A DNA stretch of 10,000 bases from Rheinheimera sp. (GTDB lineage: Bacteria > Pseudomonadota > Gammaproteobacteria > Enterobacterales > Alteromonadaceae): NCBI RefSeq assembly GCF_020217005.1, contig NZ_JAIWOI010000190.1, forward strand, positions 1-10,000, in the 5' to 3' direction. The translations under genes were made by a program, and so were the position numbers. The notes under the pieces are model-generated. The model was not told the origin of the DNA. It ran no database searches and was given only the letters and a program-made list of their open reading frames with translations. Numbering within the stretch: the first letter of the stretch is position 1; the number at the start of each line of letters is the position of its first letter. Shown in pieces: positions 1 through 6,569 of this stretch.

Positions 1-1
1 A

Positions 2-499
2 GCTTTACTCAGCACTTTGCTTTACACCCATATTATGTGGCATTCAGCACTGCTATCCGACGCTTTGCTCCAGTTGTATTATGCCGGTATGGCGTTGTAT
101 GGGTGGTATAGCTGGCGTCAGCAACAGCAGCTGCTTCCAGTAGGTCAGTCTGGTATGACAGAATGGTCAGCCATGACTCATCTGAATTTAATAGCTGGTA
201 CAGCTCTGGCAGGATTGTTGTTAGGTTACCTGATGGAGCAGTATACCCAAGCCGACTTTGCCTATATTGATGCACAAACCACGGCTTTTAGCGTGATGAC
301 TACTTATCTGGTGGCTCGTAAAGTAGTTTCGAACTGGCTGTACTGGGTGGTGATAGATGCTGTCTGTATTTATGTTTATATACAAAAACATCTGTATTTT
401 ACAACGGCGCTTTTTGTACTCTATACCATCATTGCCTTGATTGGATTTTTTGTATGGCGCAACAGTTATCAGCAACAGCAGCAGACTCAGCTCGCTTAA
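2..499 (+). CDS. PnuC-family vitamin transporter, 5' end outside window (probably PnuT-type)
   Basis: Inner-membrane facilitator of the PnuC family (3-TM duplicated, SWEET-like fold), which takes up nicotinamide riboside, riboflavin or thiamine depending on subgroup. The frame is open from base 2, so the gene starts upstream; about 165 codons remain against roughly 200-240 in the family, so about the last three quarters is seen. A TTG at 17 is in frame but there is no reason to treat it as the start. Family features visible: an early LQLYYAGMALYGWYSW block, then several hydrophobic helices and a NWLYWVVID segment holding the conserved Trp-x-x-Trp. The tail is Gln-rich (NSYQQQQQTQLA). It overlaps the next gene, a small-molecule kinase, by 46 nt, so the two are surely co-transcribed. 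That partner is an APH-fold kinase rather than a NadR-type one, which favours thiamine (PnuT) as substrate; this is inference from context. The family call is firm; the substrate is not. Confidence 0.87.
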   Translation, partial: ALLSTLLYTHIMWHSALLSDALLQLYYAGMALYGWYSWRQQQQLLPVGQSGMTEWSAMTHLNLIAGTALAGLLLGYLMEQYTQADFAYIDAQTTAFSVMTTYLVARKVVSNWLYWVVIDAVCIYVYIQKHLYFTTALFVLYTIIALIGFFVWRNSYQQQQQTQLA

Positions 500-1347
500 T
501 TTGGCATTTATGTCAGCAGTTGGAGTTTTTTGCTGAGCACAGTCCGCTACAGCTCCGACAATTGACTCAAGGCAACAGAACCTGCTCTTATCAAGTGCAG
601 ACGGATAAAGGCCATTATGTACTTCGGCATTATGGCCCGGCGGTATTGGGGGTATGCCGGCAGCAGGAATTACGTTGCCAGCACGCTGCTGCTGCCGCTG
701 GGTTAGCTCCGGCCCCCTTGTGTCTGAACAATCATCAACGTATGTTGATCACTGAGTATTTGCCCGATGCTGTAACTCCTTCCGCAGCTTATATCCGGCA
801 GAACTTACCTCTGTTGGCGCAGAAGCTGGCGACTTTACATCAATTGCCTGTACAAACTGCTGTATTGGATCCCTGGTTATATCTGCAGCAATTAAAAGCT
901 CAGTTAGAGTCTGTTTGGACTTGTGAGGCGGAGCGGGTTTGGCGACCTTTGATTACTGCGGCTCGCGATTTACAGTATTTTCAGGCTGATATTGGCTTAT
1001 GTCATATGGACTTACATGCACAGAATTTGTTGCTATGGCATGAAAAACTGTGGTTGATAGATTTTGAATACTGCCAATTGGCGGATGTGATATTTGATTT
1101 AGTAGCGCTGATCGTGCAATTTGATTTGTCAGATACTGAACAGCAACAATTACTGCAAAATTACAGCAGATCCCGCTCTGCCGCATGCAGCGTTCAGCTT
1201 CAGGATAAGCTGGTTTTAGCGAAACAAGTGTATGCAGGTTTTTGCTGGTTATGGTATTGGCAGGAAGAGTTAGAAAATAAGGACCCCAGATATAAACAAG
1301 CCGCAGCAGACTGTTACCAGCTGATACTGCGGCTTTTGCCGGGCTAG
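454..1347 (+). CDS. APH-fold small-molecule kinase, probable thiamine kinase (choline/ethanolamine kinase-like)
   Basis: A 297-residue cytoplasmic kinase of the aminoglycoside phosphotransferase/choline kinase fold. Visible motifs in order: a nucleotide loop GNRTCSYQV (residues 40-48), VLRHYG with Arg58 at the place of the ATP-contacting basic residue, Glu72 in the following helix (RQQELRCQHA), a hinge-like LITEYLPD (98-105), the catalytic Brenner motif HMDLHAQN (H184, D186, N191) and the metal-binding DFE (D203-E205). Thiamine kinase (ThiK/YcfN) and choline kinases share this arrangement. Because it overlaps a PnuC-family transporter gene, the likely job is to phosphorylate the incoming vitamin and trap it; thiamine to thiamine monophosphate is the best guess. 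The ATG at 454 has a weak Shine-Dalgarno (TGGA about 8 nt upstream); the next usable start in frame, TTG at 520, would remove 22 residues before the nucleotide loop and cannot be excluded. Choline or another alcohol is an alternative substrate. It ends 4 nt before the convergent HTH gene. Confidence 0.85.
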   Translation: MAQQLSATAADSARLIWHLCQQLEFFAEHSPLQLRQLTQGNRTCSYQVQTDKGHYVLRHYGPAVLGVCRQQELRCQHAAAAAGLAPAPLCLNNHQRMLITEYLPDAVTPSAAYIRQNLPLLAQKLATLHQLPVQTAVLDPWLYLQQLKAQLESVWTCEAERVWRPLITAARDLQYFQADIGLCHMDLHAQNLLLWHEKLWLIDFEYCQLADVIFDLVALIVQFDLSDTEQQQLLQNYSRSRSAACSVQLQDKLVLAKQVYAGFCWLWYWQEELENKDPRYKQAAADCYQLILRLLPG

Positions 1348-1361
1348 CGCTTTAAAGCCCG
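1340..1361. terminator. Weak hairpin at the kinase/HTH convergence
   Basis: CGGGCT (1340-1345) pairs with AGCCCG (1356-1361) around a 10-nt loop, spanning the stop codons of two convergent genes. It has no run of T on either side, so it is not a classical intrinsic terminator. The position, in a 4-nt gap where both transcripts must end, is the main argument for it. Confidence 0.25.
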
Positions 1362-1534
1362 CCTAAGCGCTCGGCCAGAATTTTGTAGCGTTTTACATCT
1401 TCCTCATCAAACACAGGTTTGCCTTGATCATCCTTACCATTGGCAACCAGTAAATTTTCGCGGGCCAGACGTTCGACACGGATTTCCTGAATACCTAAAA
1501 AGGCGGCGACTTCTGCTACGTTGAGTATTGCCAT
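1352..1534 (-). CDS. Small helix-turn-helix DNA-binding protein (MerR/excisionase-like), 60 aa
   Basis: A 60-residue protein that is almost only a DNA-binding domain. Residues 2-30 (start AILNVAEVAAFLG) read as the helix-turn-helix of the MerR/AlpA/excisionase type: a small hydrophobic start, EVAAFLG as first helix, and RVERLARENLL as recognition helix. Then comes a short wing, GKPVFDEEDVKRY (38-50), and a last amphipathic helix ending RLGGL. There is no effector or dimerisation domain. The start is well supported: AGGA on the minus strand (1542-1545) lies 7 nt upstream of the ATG. It converges with the kinase gene and is transcribed away from nhaB across a 418-nt intergenic region. No phage or integration genes are nearby, so a role as a chromosomal regulator seems likelier than excision; this is inference. 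Its target is unknown; the repeats in the adjoining intergenic region are candidates. Confidence 0.75.
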   Translation of the reverse strand: MAILNVAEVAAFLGIQEIRVERLARENLLVANGKDDQGKPVFDEEDVKRYKILAERLGGL

Positions 1535-1622
1535 AATGAATTCCTGCAGTAATGACTTCAGCTAAGTTAAGCTGATATTTTTGTTTTTGTGAATAAAGTT
1601 CAAACAAGCCCTGATGTTTTAC

Positions 1623-1641
1623 TCACTTTTTTACCAAGTGA
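1623..1641. repeat. Inverted repeat TCACTT-N7-AAGTGA, possible operator
   Basis: Perfect 6-bp arms (1623-1628 and 1636-1641) separated by 7 bp, 89 nt upstream of the HTH start codon on its coding side and far upstream of the nhaB promoter. Arms 13 bp apart start to start would suit a dimeric regulator only loosely, and six-base arms arise by chance fairly often in AT-rich DNA. Confidence 0.25.
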
Positions 1642-1707
1642 CAACTCAGTAAGCGTTTAATTTTGTGATTTTTTTGTATTTTCTAGGCCCTAAGCCTTCC
1701 TGACAGG

Positions 1708-1739
1708 TTTTTCATCATAAAACGCCACTTTTTCATCAT
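1708..1739. repeat. Two direct copies of TTTTTCATCAT, phased by 21 bp
   Basis: Identical 11-bp blocks at 1708-1718 and 1729-1739. The 21-bp period is two helical turns, so a protein bound to both would sit on the same face of the DNA. They lie about 70-100 bp upstream of the nhaB -35 box and about 175-205 bp upstream of the HTH start, so either gene could be the target. Function is inferred only from repetition and phasing. Confidence 0.4.
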
Positions 1740-1806
1740 TTTGACTTGTGTTGCTGATATTGGCCTTTTATTTATTCCTTTGGTCTCATCGTCACATCAA
1801 TCTGTC

Positions 1807-1835
1807 TGGACAAACTTAGGTGTGCTAGGTATAAC
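1807..1835 (+). promoter_or_regulatory. Predicted sigma70 promoter of nhaB
   Basis: TGGACA (1807-1812, 5 of 6 consensus bases) and TATAAC (1830-1835, 5 of 6) at the ideal 17-bp spacing. Transcription would start near 1842 and give a leader of about 110 nt. A second, weaker pair, TTGAAC (1889-1894) and CATAAA (1912-1917), also 17 bp apart, could give a short leader of about 29 nt. The first promoter shares flanking bases with the promoter before mrpA. Confidence 0.6.
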
Positions 1836-1848
1836 AAACTGAACTACC

Positions 1849-1888
1849 TGATAATTTCTGTGATAATTGTCATCCTCTTTACACAGAA
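1849..1888 (+). promoter_or_regulatory. nhaB leader elements: direct repeat TGATAATT and a 7-bp inverted repeat
   Basis: TGATAATT occurs at 1849-1856 and again at 1861-1868, 12 bp apart. TTCTGTG (1856-1862) and CACAGAA (1882-1888) form perfect 7-bp arms around a 19-nt spacer. Both lie just downstream of the predicted transcription start, where a repressor site or an RNA hairpin could act. I do not recognise a known riboswitch, nor a FadR site such as the one known near nhaB in E. coli. Confidence 0.3.
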
Positions 1889-1952
1889 TTGAACTATGGT
1901 AAATAACAAAACATAAATCCAACACGCAACAATTCGAACTCGGGTAAACACT

Positions 1953-3542
1953 ATGAAACCATCAGGCATGGCTTTGGCCTTGTACACTAACTTTCTCGGG
2001 CAAGCACCTAACTGGTACAAATTAAGTATCATCGCTTTTCTGTTTATTAACCCCATATTGTTCTTACAAAACCCCTATTTAGCGGGGTGGGCATTAGTGG
2101 TTGAGTTTATATTTACTCTGGCCATGGCATTGAAATGTTACCCACTGCAACCTGGTGGTTTATTAGTGCTGCAGGCAATTGCCATGGGGATGACCAGCAC
2201 CACGAAAGTGATGCATGAAATTGAAATGAATATTGAAGTTATTTTACTGCTGGTGTTTATGGTGGCAGGTATTCATTTCGTCAAAGATTTATTGTTGTTT
2301 GTCTTTACCAAACTTTTAATCCGGGTGCGTTCGAAAACTAACTTATCTTTGGCTTTTGTCTGTATGGCCGCTTTTTTATCAGCCTTTCTTGATGCTTTAA
2401 CTGTAGTAGCGGTAATTATTGCTGTGGGCATCGGCTTTTATGCGATCTACCACAAAATATCTTCAGGTAAAAAATTCCCCGATCCTCACAACCATAATGA
2501 AGATACTGAAGTTGCAGAATTGTCCCGCGCCGACTTAGATGCATTCCGTGGATTCTTGCGTAATTTATTGATGCACGCTGGGGTGGGTACTGCTTTGGGC
2601 GGCGTATCTACTATGGTTGGCGAACCACAAAACCTGATTATTGCAGAAGCTGTAGGTTGGGGATTTGGTGAGTTTGCATTACGTATGGCTGCAGTAAGCG
2701 TTCCCGTGTTGATCGCAGGTTTACTAACAACCATAGTTTTGGAGAAATTCCGCTTATTTGATTTTGGTGTGCGTTTACCTGTTGCAGTACAGGATGTATT
2801 GATTGCTTATGACAACTACCAAACTGAACGTATGACAGCCTCTGATATCAGCAAATTATGGGTGCAAAGCATCATCGCTATTTTGCTTATTGTTTGTTTA
2901 AGTCTGCATTTAGCCTCAGTGGGTTTGATTGGTTTGATGGTGATTATTCTGGCCACTACCTTCTGTGGCGTAACAGATGAGCACGCTATCGGCAAAGCTT
3001 TCCAGGAGGCCTTGCCATTTACTTCGTTACTGGTGGTATTTTTTGCTGTGGTAGCGGTGATTATCGATCAGCATTTGTTTAAACCTGTGATTGATTTTGT
3101 GTTGACTTTCGATGGCCAGCAGCAAATGGCGGTGTTGTTTTTAGCCAATGGTTTGTTGTCCATGGTCAGTGATAACGTGTTTGTTGGCACTGTTTATATT
3201 AATGAAGTCAAAGTGGCCTGGCAGGCTGGCAATATCAGCAGAGAGCAGTTCGAAATGCTGGCAATCGCCATTAATGCCGGTACCAACTTACCCAGCGTGG
3301 CAACTCCAAATGGTCAGGCTGCCTTTTTGTTCCTGCTGACTAGTGCTTTAGCTCCGTTAATTCGCTTGTCTTACATGAAAATGGTCTGGATGGCACTGCC
3401 ATACACTATAGTGCTGGCTCTGGTTGGTTTGCTCAGCACAGTTGTATTGTTACCTGAAGTTACACATTGGATGTACGCCGCAGGTTGGATCCATCACTAC
3501 GATGCTGCCGCCGCTGCCGCTGAAGTAGTGACAGGCCATTGA
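1953..3542 (+). CDS. nhaB: Na+/H+ antiporter NhaB
   Basis: Inner-membrane electrogenic Na+/H+ antiporter that exports Na+ (and Li+) in exchange for protons. At 529 residues it is slightly longer than the roughly 513 of E. coli NhaB. The N-terminus ([12 protein letters not shown], residues 13-24; then [15 protein letters not shown]) aligns with E. coli NhaB from its first residues, which supports the ATG at 1953 although its Shine-Dalgarno is poor (GGGT about 7 nt upstream). Landmarks: SAFLDALT with Asp147, the number and context of the aspartate reported as essential in Nha[13 protein letters not shown] (216-228); SDN (406-408); and [16 protein letters not shown] (443-458). A hydrophilic stretch at about 170-200 separates the first helices from the rest. 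The C-terminus ends in an unusual Ala-rich tail ([10 protein letters not shown]). It has its own promoter and terminator, so it is probably monocistronic, next to a second Na+/H+ antiporter system, Mrp. Partner regulators such as NhaR are absent here. Confidence 0.97.
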   Translation: MKPSGMALALYTNFLGQAPNWYKLSIIAFLFINPILFLQNPYLAGWALVVEFIFTLAMALKCYPLQPGGLLVLQAIAMGMTSTTKVMHEIEMNIEVILLLVFMVAGIHFVKDLLLFVFTKLLIRVRSKTNLSLAFVCMAAFLSAFLDALTVVAVIIAVGIGFYAIYHKISSGKKFPDPHNHNEDTEVAELSRADLDAFRGFLRNLLMHAGVGTALGGVSTMVGEPQNLIIAEAVGWGFGEFALRMAAVSVPVLIAGLLTTIVLEKFRLFDFGVRLPVAVQDVLIAYDNYQTERMTASDISKLWVQSIIAILLIVCLSLHLASVGLIGLMVIILATTFCGVTDEHAIGKAFQEALPFTSLLVVFFAVVAVIIDQHLFKPVIDFVLTFDGQQQMAVLFLANGLLSMVSDNVFVGTVYINEVKVAWQAGNISREQFEMLAIAINAGTNLPSVATPNGQAAFLFLLTSALAPLIRLSYMKMVWMALPYTIVLALVGLLSTVVLLPEVTHWMYAAGWIHHYDAAAAAAEVVTGH

Positions 3543-3548
3543 TCTCTT

Positions 3549-3586
3549 TAGGATCAGAGGTGGAAACCTCTGATCCTACATTTTCT
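3549..3586 (+). terminator. Intrinsic terminator after nhaB
   Basis: A perfect 12-bp stem, TAGGATCAGAGG (3549-3560) with CCTCTGATCCTA (3567-3578), around a 6-nt loop TGGAAA, followed by CATTTTCT. It starts 6 nt after the nhaB stop. The T run is short (four in a row), but the long stem makes termination very likely and separates nhaB from the mrp operon. Confidence 0.85.
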
Positions 3587-3616
3587 CCACTTTAACTTTT
3601 CACCAGAATGAACGTC

Positions 3617-3645
3617 TGGACAGCCTTGATTCAGAAAGGTATAAA
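3617..3645 (+). promoter_or_regulatory. Predicted sigma70 promoter of the mrp operon
   Basis: TGGACA (3617-3622) and TATAAA (3640-3645), each 5 of 6 consensus bases, at 17-bp spacing, directly after the nhaB terminator. The start would fall near 3652, leaving a leader of about 118 nt before mrpA. The bases GTC before the -35 and AGG before the -10 are the same as in the nhaB promoter. Confidence 0.6.
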
Positions 3646-3670
3646 GTACGGCATGTAAAATCATCGGGGT

Positions 3671-3778
3671 ATGTCACCCTCTGTCTGGCGCAAAAAATAT
3701 TGTTGCTTGCCACACTGCTCAGATTGTTTGTTGAAGAAACTGACTGAGGCTGCAAAGAGGACGCAAGTGCATGATTGA
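3671..3778 (+). CDS. Possible 35-codon upstream ORF overlapping the mrpA start
   Basis: ATG at 3671 opens a 35-residue frame that closes with TGA at 3776-3778, 8 nt inside mrpA and in another frame. The peptide is basic and Cys-rich, with a CCLPHCSDC block at residues 11-19. A GGGG run (3666-3669) precedes the ATG but is only about one base away, too close for a good Shine-Dalgarno. If translated, ribosomes ending at 3778 would be placed on the mrpA initiation site. An open frame this short is expected by chance fairly often, so this is only a candidate leader ORF. Confidence 0.2.
   Translation: MSPSVWRKKYCCLPHCSDCLLKKLTEAAKRTQVHD
3717..3750 (+). promoter_or_regulatory. Hairpin in the mrpA leader
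   Basis: CTCAG (3718-3722) pairs with CTGAG (3744-3748) and GTTT (3726-3729) with AAAC (3737-3740), leaving a 3x3 internal loop and a 7-nt apical loop. It ends 7 nt before the AGAGG ribosome binding site of mrpA (3756-3760). It could shield or present that site; there is no T run, so it is not a terminator. Confidence 0.3.
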
Positions 3779-6569
3779 ACTTCTGTTATTAGTCTTACTT
3801 CCCTTAATTGGTTCTTTAGTGCCTGTGTTAACTGCCAGGTGGACGCGCAGCTATAGCGCTTTAGCGACTGCTGTATTGCCTGCAGTGGCTTTGACCCTGG
3901 TACTGCATCTTGCGCCAGTCGTTTTTTCCGGTGAAACCTTATTGTATAAACTGCCTTGGGTTGAAGCTCTGGGTTTGTCTTTAAGTTTTCGCCTGGATGG
4001 TTTATCGCTGCTTTTTGTATTTCTGATCCTTGGCATAGGTTTGCTGGTCATTTTATATGCCCGTTATTATCTGGCGGCCAAAGATTCTATGGCGCGCTTT
4101 TACGGCTTTTTAATGCTTTTTATGACTGCCATGCTTGGCGTAGTGCTGTCGAATAACCTGTTGCAGCTTTGGCTGTTCTGGGAGCTCACAAGTATCAGCT
4201 CCTTCTTGCTGATTAGCTTTTGGTGGCACAGAGCGGATGCCAGGCTTGGCGCACGCATGGCTTTAACCATCACAGGTTTTGGTGGTTTGGCATTATTGGC
4301 AGGTATTCTGTTGATTGGCCGGGTTTTGGGTAGTTTTGAGCTGGATGTACTGCTTTCTCAAGCTGAAGTATTGCAGCAACATAGTTTGTATCCACTGATT
4401 TTAATTCTGGTATTACTGGGGGCTTTTACCAAATCTGCTCAGTTCCCGTTCCATTTCTGGTTACCTAATGCCATGTCGGCACCAACTCCTGTCAGCGCCT
4501 ATCTGCATTCAGCCACTATGGTCAAAGCTGGTATTTTTTTGCTGGCGCGGATGTATCCGTTATTGGCAGGTAGTGATTTATGGTTTTTGTTGGTCACTAT
4601 TACCGGCATGACCACTTTGTTGGTTGGTGCATATCTGGCTTTGTTCCAGCATGATTTAAAAGGCCTGCTGGCCTATTCGACCATCAGTCATTTAGGTTTG
4701 ATTACCTTGCTGTTGGGTTTAGATACAGATCTGGCCACTGTGGCTGCGATTTTCCATATTATCAATCACGCTATTTTTAAAGCCTCATTATTTATGGCCG
4801 CAGGTATTATCGACCATGAATCCGGTTCTCGCGATATGCGTAAATTGAACGGCCTCTGGCAGTTTATGCCTGTCACTGCCACGCTGGCTATGGTGGCTTC
4901 TGCGTCGATGGCAGGTGTGCCTTTACTTAACGGGTTCTTATCCAAAGAGATGTTTTTCGCCGAAACTTTGCATCAGGATGTATTAGGGGCTTTGTCCTGG
5001 TTAATTCCAGTACTGGCCACGGTGGCCGCCACTTTATCCGTCGCTTACTCGGCCCGCTTCATTCATGACGTATTTTTTAATGGCCAACCTAAGGGGTTAC
5101 CCCGCACGCCACACGAACCACCACGTTACATGAGGGTCCCAGTCGAAATTTTAGTCGCTCTGTGTATTCTGGTTGGATTGGCGCCGCAATACATAGTGGG
5201 GGATTTATTGGCTATTGCCTCTGGTGCCGCGCTAGGTGGGCCCTTGCCTGAATACAGTTTGTCGATTTGGCATGGCGTGAATTTACCGCTGATGATGAGC
5301 GTGATGGCGCTGACTTTAGGCATTTTGTTGTATTTGAACCGTAAACACCTGTTTCGTTTTCAGGCGGAGTTACCTGAACTAAACCCTTTGCAGCTATTTG
5401 AGCAGAAAATCAAAACTTTATTAAACAGTGCGCAGCACTGGCATCTGCGTTTCGAGTCTTCGGAACTGCAACGCTATTTATTGTGGATGTTTCTTATTGT
5501 GGTCGTGTTATTGATTTGGCCGCTGCAACAAATGAGTCAGTTTACTCAGCATAACGCCATGTTGCCTGTTGATGCATTAATGCTGGCTGCTATGGTGGTG
5601 GCTATTATCGCCGCTTTTGCTACTGTGTTATGCCAGCGTCAGCGTCTGTTAGCATTGGTGATGATTTCAGTGGTAGGGCTGGTGGTTACCCTTATTTTTG
5701 TGCGGTTTTCCGCGCCGGATTTAGCTTTAACTCAGTTATCTGTTGAAGTGGTGACTATAGTGCTGCTGATGTTGGCCCTGTTTTTCTTGCCGCATAAAAT
5801 TAACAGGGCTTCTAATGCCGGACGATTAATCCGTGATGGAGCTATAGCATCTGTTTGTGGTGTGGTGATAGGTAGTTTAAGTTATGCCATGATGTTAGAG
5901 CCACAGCAGCGGATTTCAGACTTTTTCCTCGCCAATGCCAAAACAGGAGGAGGTGGTTATAACGTTGTAAACGTCATTTTGGTCGACTTCCGTGGTTTTG
6001 ATACACTCGGCGAAATTACCGTATTGGGCATAGCTGCCTTAGGTATCTTTAAGTTATTAACCCGTTTACCTCTGTTTAAACCCAGCTCAGATGCCGAAGG
6101 CCGCCAATGGGCACTGGATAAGCATCCTATGCTGCTTGCCGTTGTATCTCAGGCCTTATTGCCATTGGCGCTGCTGGTTTCTGTCTATATCTTCTTCCGG
6201 GGGCATAATTTGCCAGGAGGAGGCTTTGTCGCGGGTTTAATCACAGCTATCGCTATCATTCTGCAGTATGTGGCTCAAGGAGTGGATTGGGTCAAGCAGC
6301 GGCTTACGTTGGAATACCACAGACTTGTGGCTGCCGGTGTGTTGATTTCAGCTCTGACAGGAGCCGCCAGTTGGCTATTTGAACGGCCTTTTTTAACCTC
6401 CTGGTTTGATTATTTCCAGTTGCCATTGCTAGGTGAAATTGAGCTGGCCAGCGCTATAGCTTTTGATTTAGGTGTGTATCTTACTGTGGTGGGTTCGACC
6501 TTAATGATTCTTGCGAATCTGGGCAAAATGACTACGGATCACCGGCCTGTGCATGAGGGGAAAAACTAA
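3771..6569 (+). CDS. mrpA: Mrp Na+/H+ antiporter subunit A, fused A-B form (MrpAB/PhaAB)
   Basis: Largest subunit (932 aa) of the multi-subunit Mrp antiporter, an inner-membrane complex that exports Na+ or K+ against protons and is related to complex I. Residues about 1-500 are the NuoL-like module: Glu138 in LFWELTSIS, Lys221 in TKSAQFPFHFWLP, Lys252 in MVKAGIF, Lys338 in IFKASLF and Lys392 in LSKEMFF match the conserved proton-path charges. Residues about 600-680 are the MbhD/DUF4040-like part (FSAPDLALTQLSVEVVTIV, Glu659), followed by an MbhE-like part with DFRGFDTLGEIT (D739-T750, Glu748). Residues about 785-925 are an MrpB domain with GHNLPGGGF (811-819). The fusion explains why no separate mrpB follows; it is the usual group 2 arrangement of Gram-negative bacteria. 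ATG chosen because it starts a family-typical first helix and has AGAGG 10 nt upstream. Confidence 0.96.
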   Translation: MIELLLLVLLPLIGSLVPVLTARWTRSYSALATAVLPAVALTLVLHLAPVVFSGETLLYKLPWVEALGLSLSFRLDGLSLLFVFLILGIGLLVILYARYYLAAKDSMARFYGFLMLFMTAMLGVVLSNNLLQLWLFWELTSISSFLLISFWWHRADARLGARMALTITGFGGLALLAGILLIGRVLGSFELDVLLSQAEVLQQHSLYPLILILVLLGAFTKSAQFPFHFWLPNAMSAPTPVSAYLHSATMVKAGIFLLARMYPLLAGSDLWFLLVTITGMTTLLVGAYLALFQHDLKGLLAYSTISHLGLITLLLGLDTDLATVAAIFHIINHAIFKASLFMAAGIIDHESGSRDMRKLNGLWQFMPVTATLAMVASASMAGVPLLNGFLSKEMFFAETLHQDVLGALSWLIPVLATVAATLSVAYSARFIHDVFFNGQPKGLPRTPHEPPRYMRVPVEILVALCILVGLAPQYIVGDLLAIASGAALGGPLPEYSLSIWHGVNLPLMMSVMALTLGILLYLNRKHLFRFQAELPELNPLQLFEQKIKTLLNSAQHWHLRFESSELQRYLLWMFLIVVVLLIWPLQQMSQFTQHNAMLPVDALMLAAMVVAIIAAFATVLCQRQRLLALVMISVVGLVVTLIFVRFSAPDLALTQLSVEVVTIVLLMLALFFLPHKINRASNAGRLIRDGAIASVCGVVIGSLSYAMMLEPQQRISDFFLANAKTGGGGYNVVNVILVDFRGFDTLGEITVLGIAALGIFKLLTRLPLFKPSSDAEGRQWALDKHPMLLAVVSQALLPLALLVSVYIFFRGHNLPGGGFVAGLITAIAIILQYVAQGVDWVKQRLTLEYHRLVAAGVLISALTGAASWLFERPFLTSWFDYFQLPLLGEIELASAIAFDLGVYLTVVGSTLMILANLGKMTTDHRPVHEGKN

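Larger units (their letters stand above)
1535..1952. other. Intergenic regulatory region between the HTH gene and nhaB
   Basis: 418 nt without a credible gene, AT-rich with many T runs. It holds, in order: an inverted repeat TCACTT-N7-AAGTGA (1623-1641), two copies of TTTTTCATCAT 21 bp apart (1708-1739), a sigma70-like promoter pointing to nhaB (1807-1835), and a leader with a direct repeat and an inverted repeat (1849-1888). I found no convincing promoter for the minus-strand HTH gene: a TTGAAC box on the minus strand (1598-1603) has no good -10 partner. Open frames here are short and lack ribosome binding sites. Confidence 0.7.

Noticed and set aside
33..475. Minus-strand open frames within the PnuC-family gene
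   Set aside because: They run antiparallel to a clear membrane transporter, have no family features and no ribosome binding site.
118..486. Repeated CAGCAACAGCAG tracts at about 119 and 470
   Set aside because: They are Gln codons (CAG/CAA) of two polyglutamine stretches in the same protein, a codon-level coincidence rather than a repeat element.
1352..1534. HTH protein as a phage excisionase marking an integrated element
   Set aside because: No integrase, attachment repeats or tRNA in the window, and the neighbours are core genes.
1896..1916. Seven-codon frame (MVNNKT plus stop) in the nhaB leader
   Set aside because: No Shine-Dalgarno, no attenuator structure and no run of regulatory codons.
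1535..1952. FadR operator upstream of nhaB as in E. coli
   Set aside because: No ACTGGT...ACCAGT-like palindrome is present and fadR is not the neighbour here.
1844..2056. 70-codon minus-strand frame across the nhaB start
   Set aside because: It lies antisense to the conserved NhaB N-terminus, with no recognisable protein.
3148..3339. 63-codon plus-strand frame inside nhaB
   Set aside because: Out-of-frame shadow over the conserved SDN and TNLPS region of NhaB.
3771..6569. Missing mrpB as a sign of a broken operon
   Set aside because: The MrpB domain with GHNLPGGGF is fused to the C-terminus of MrpA, the normal group 2 arrangement.
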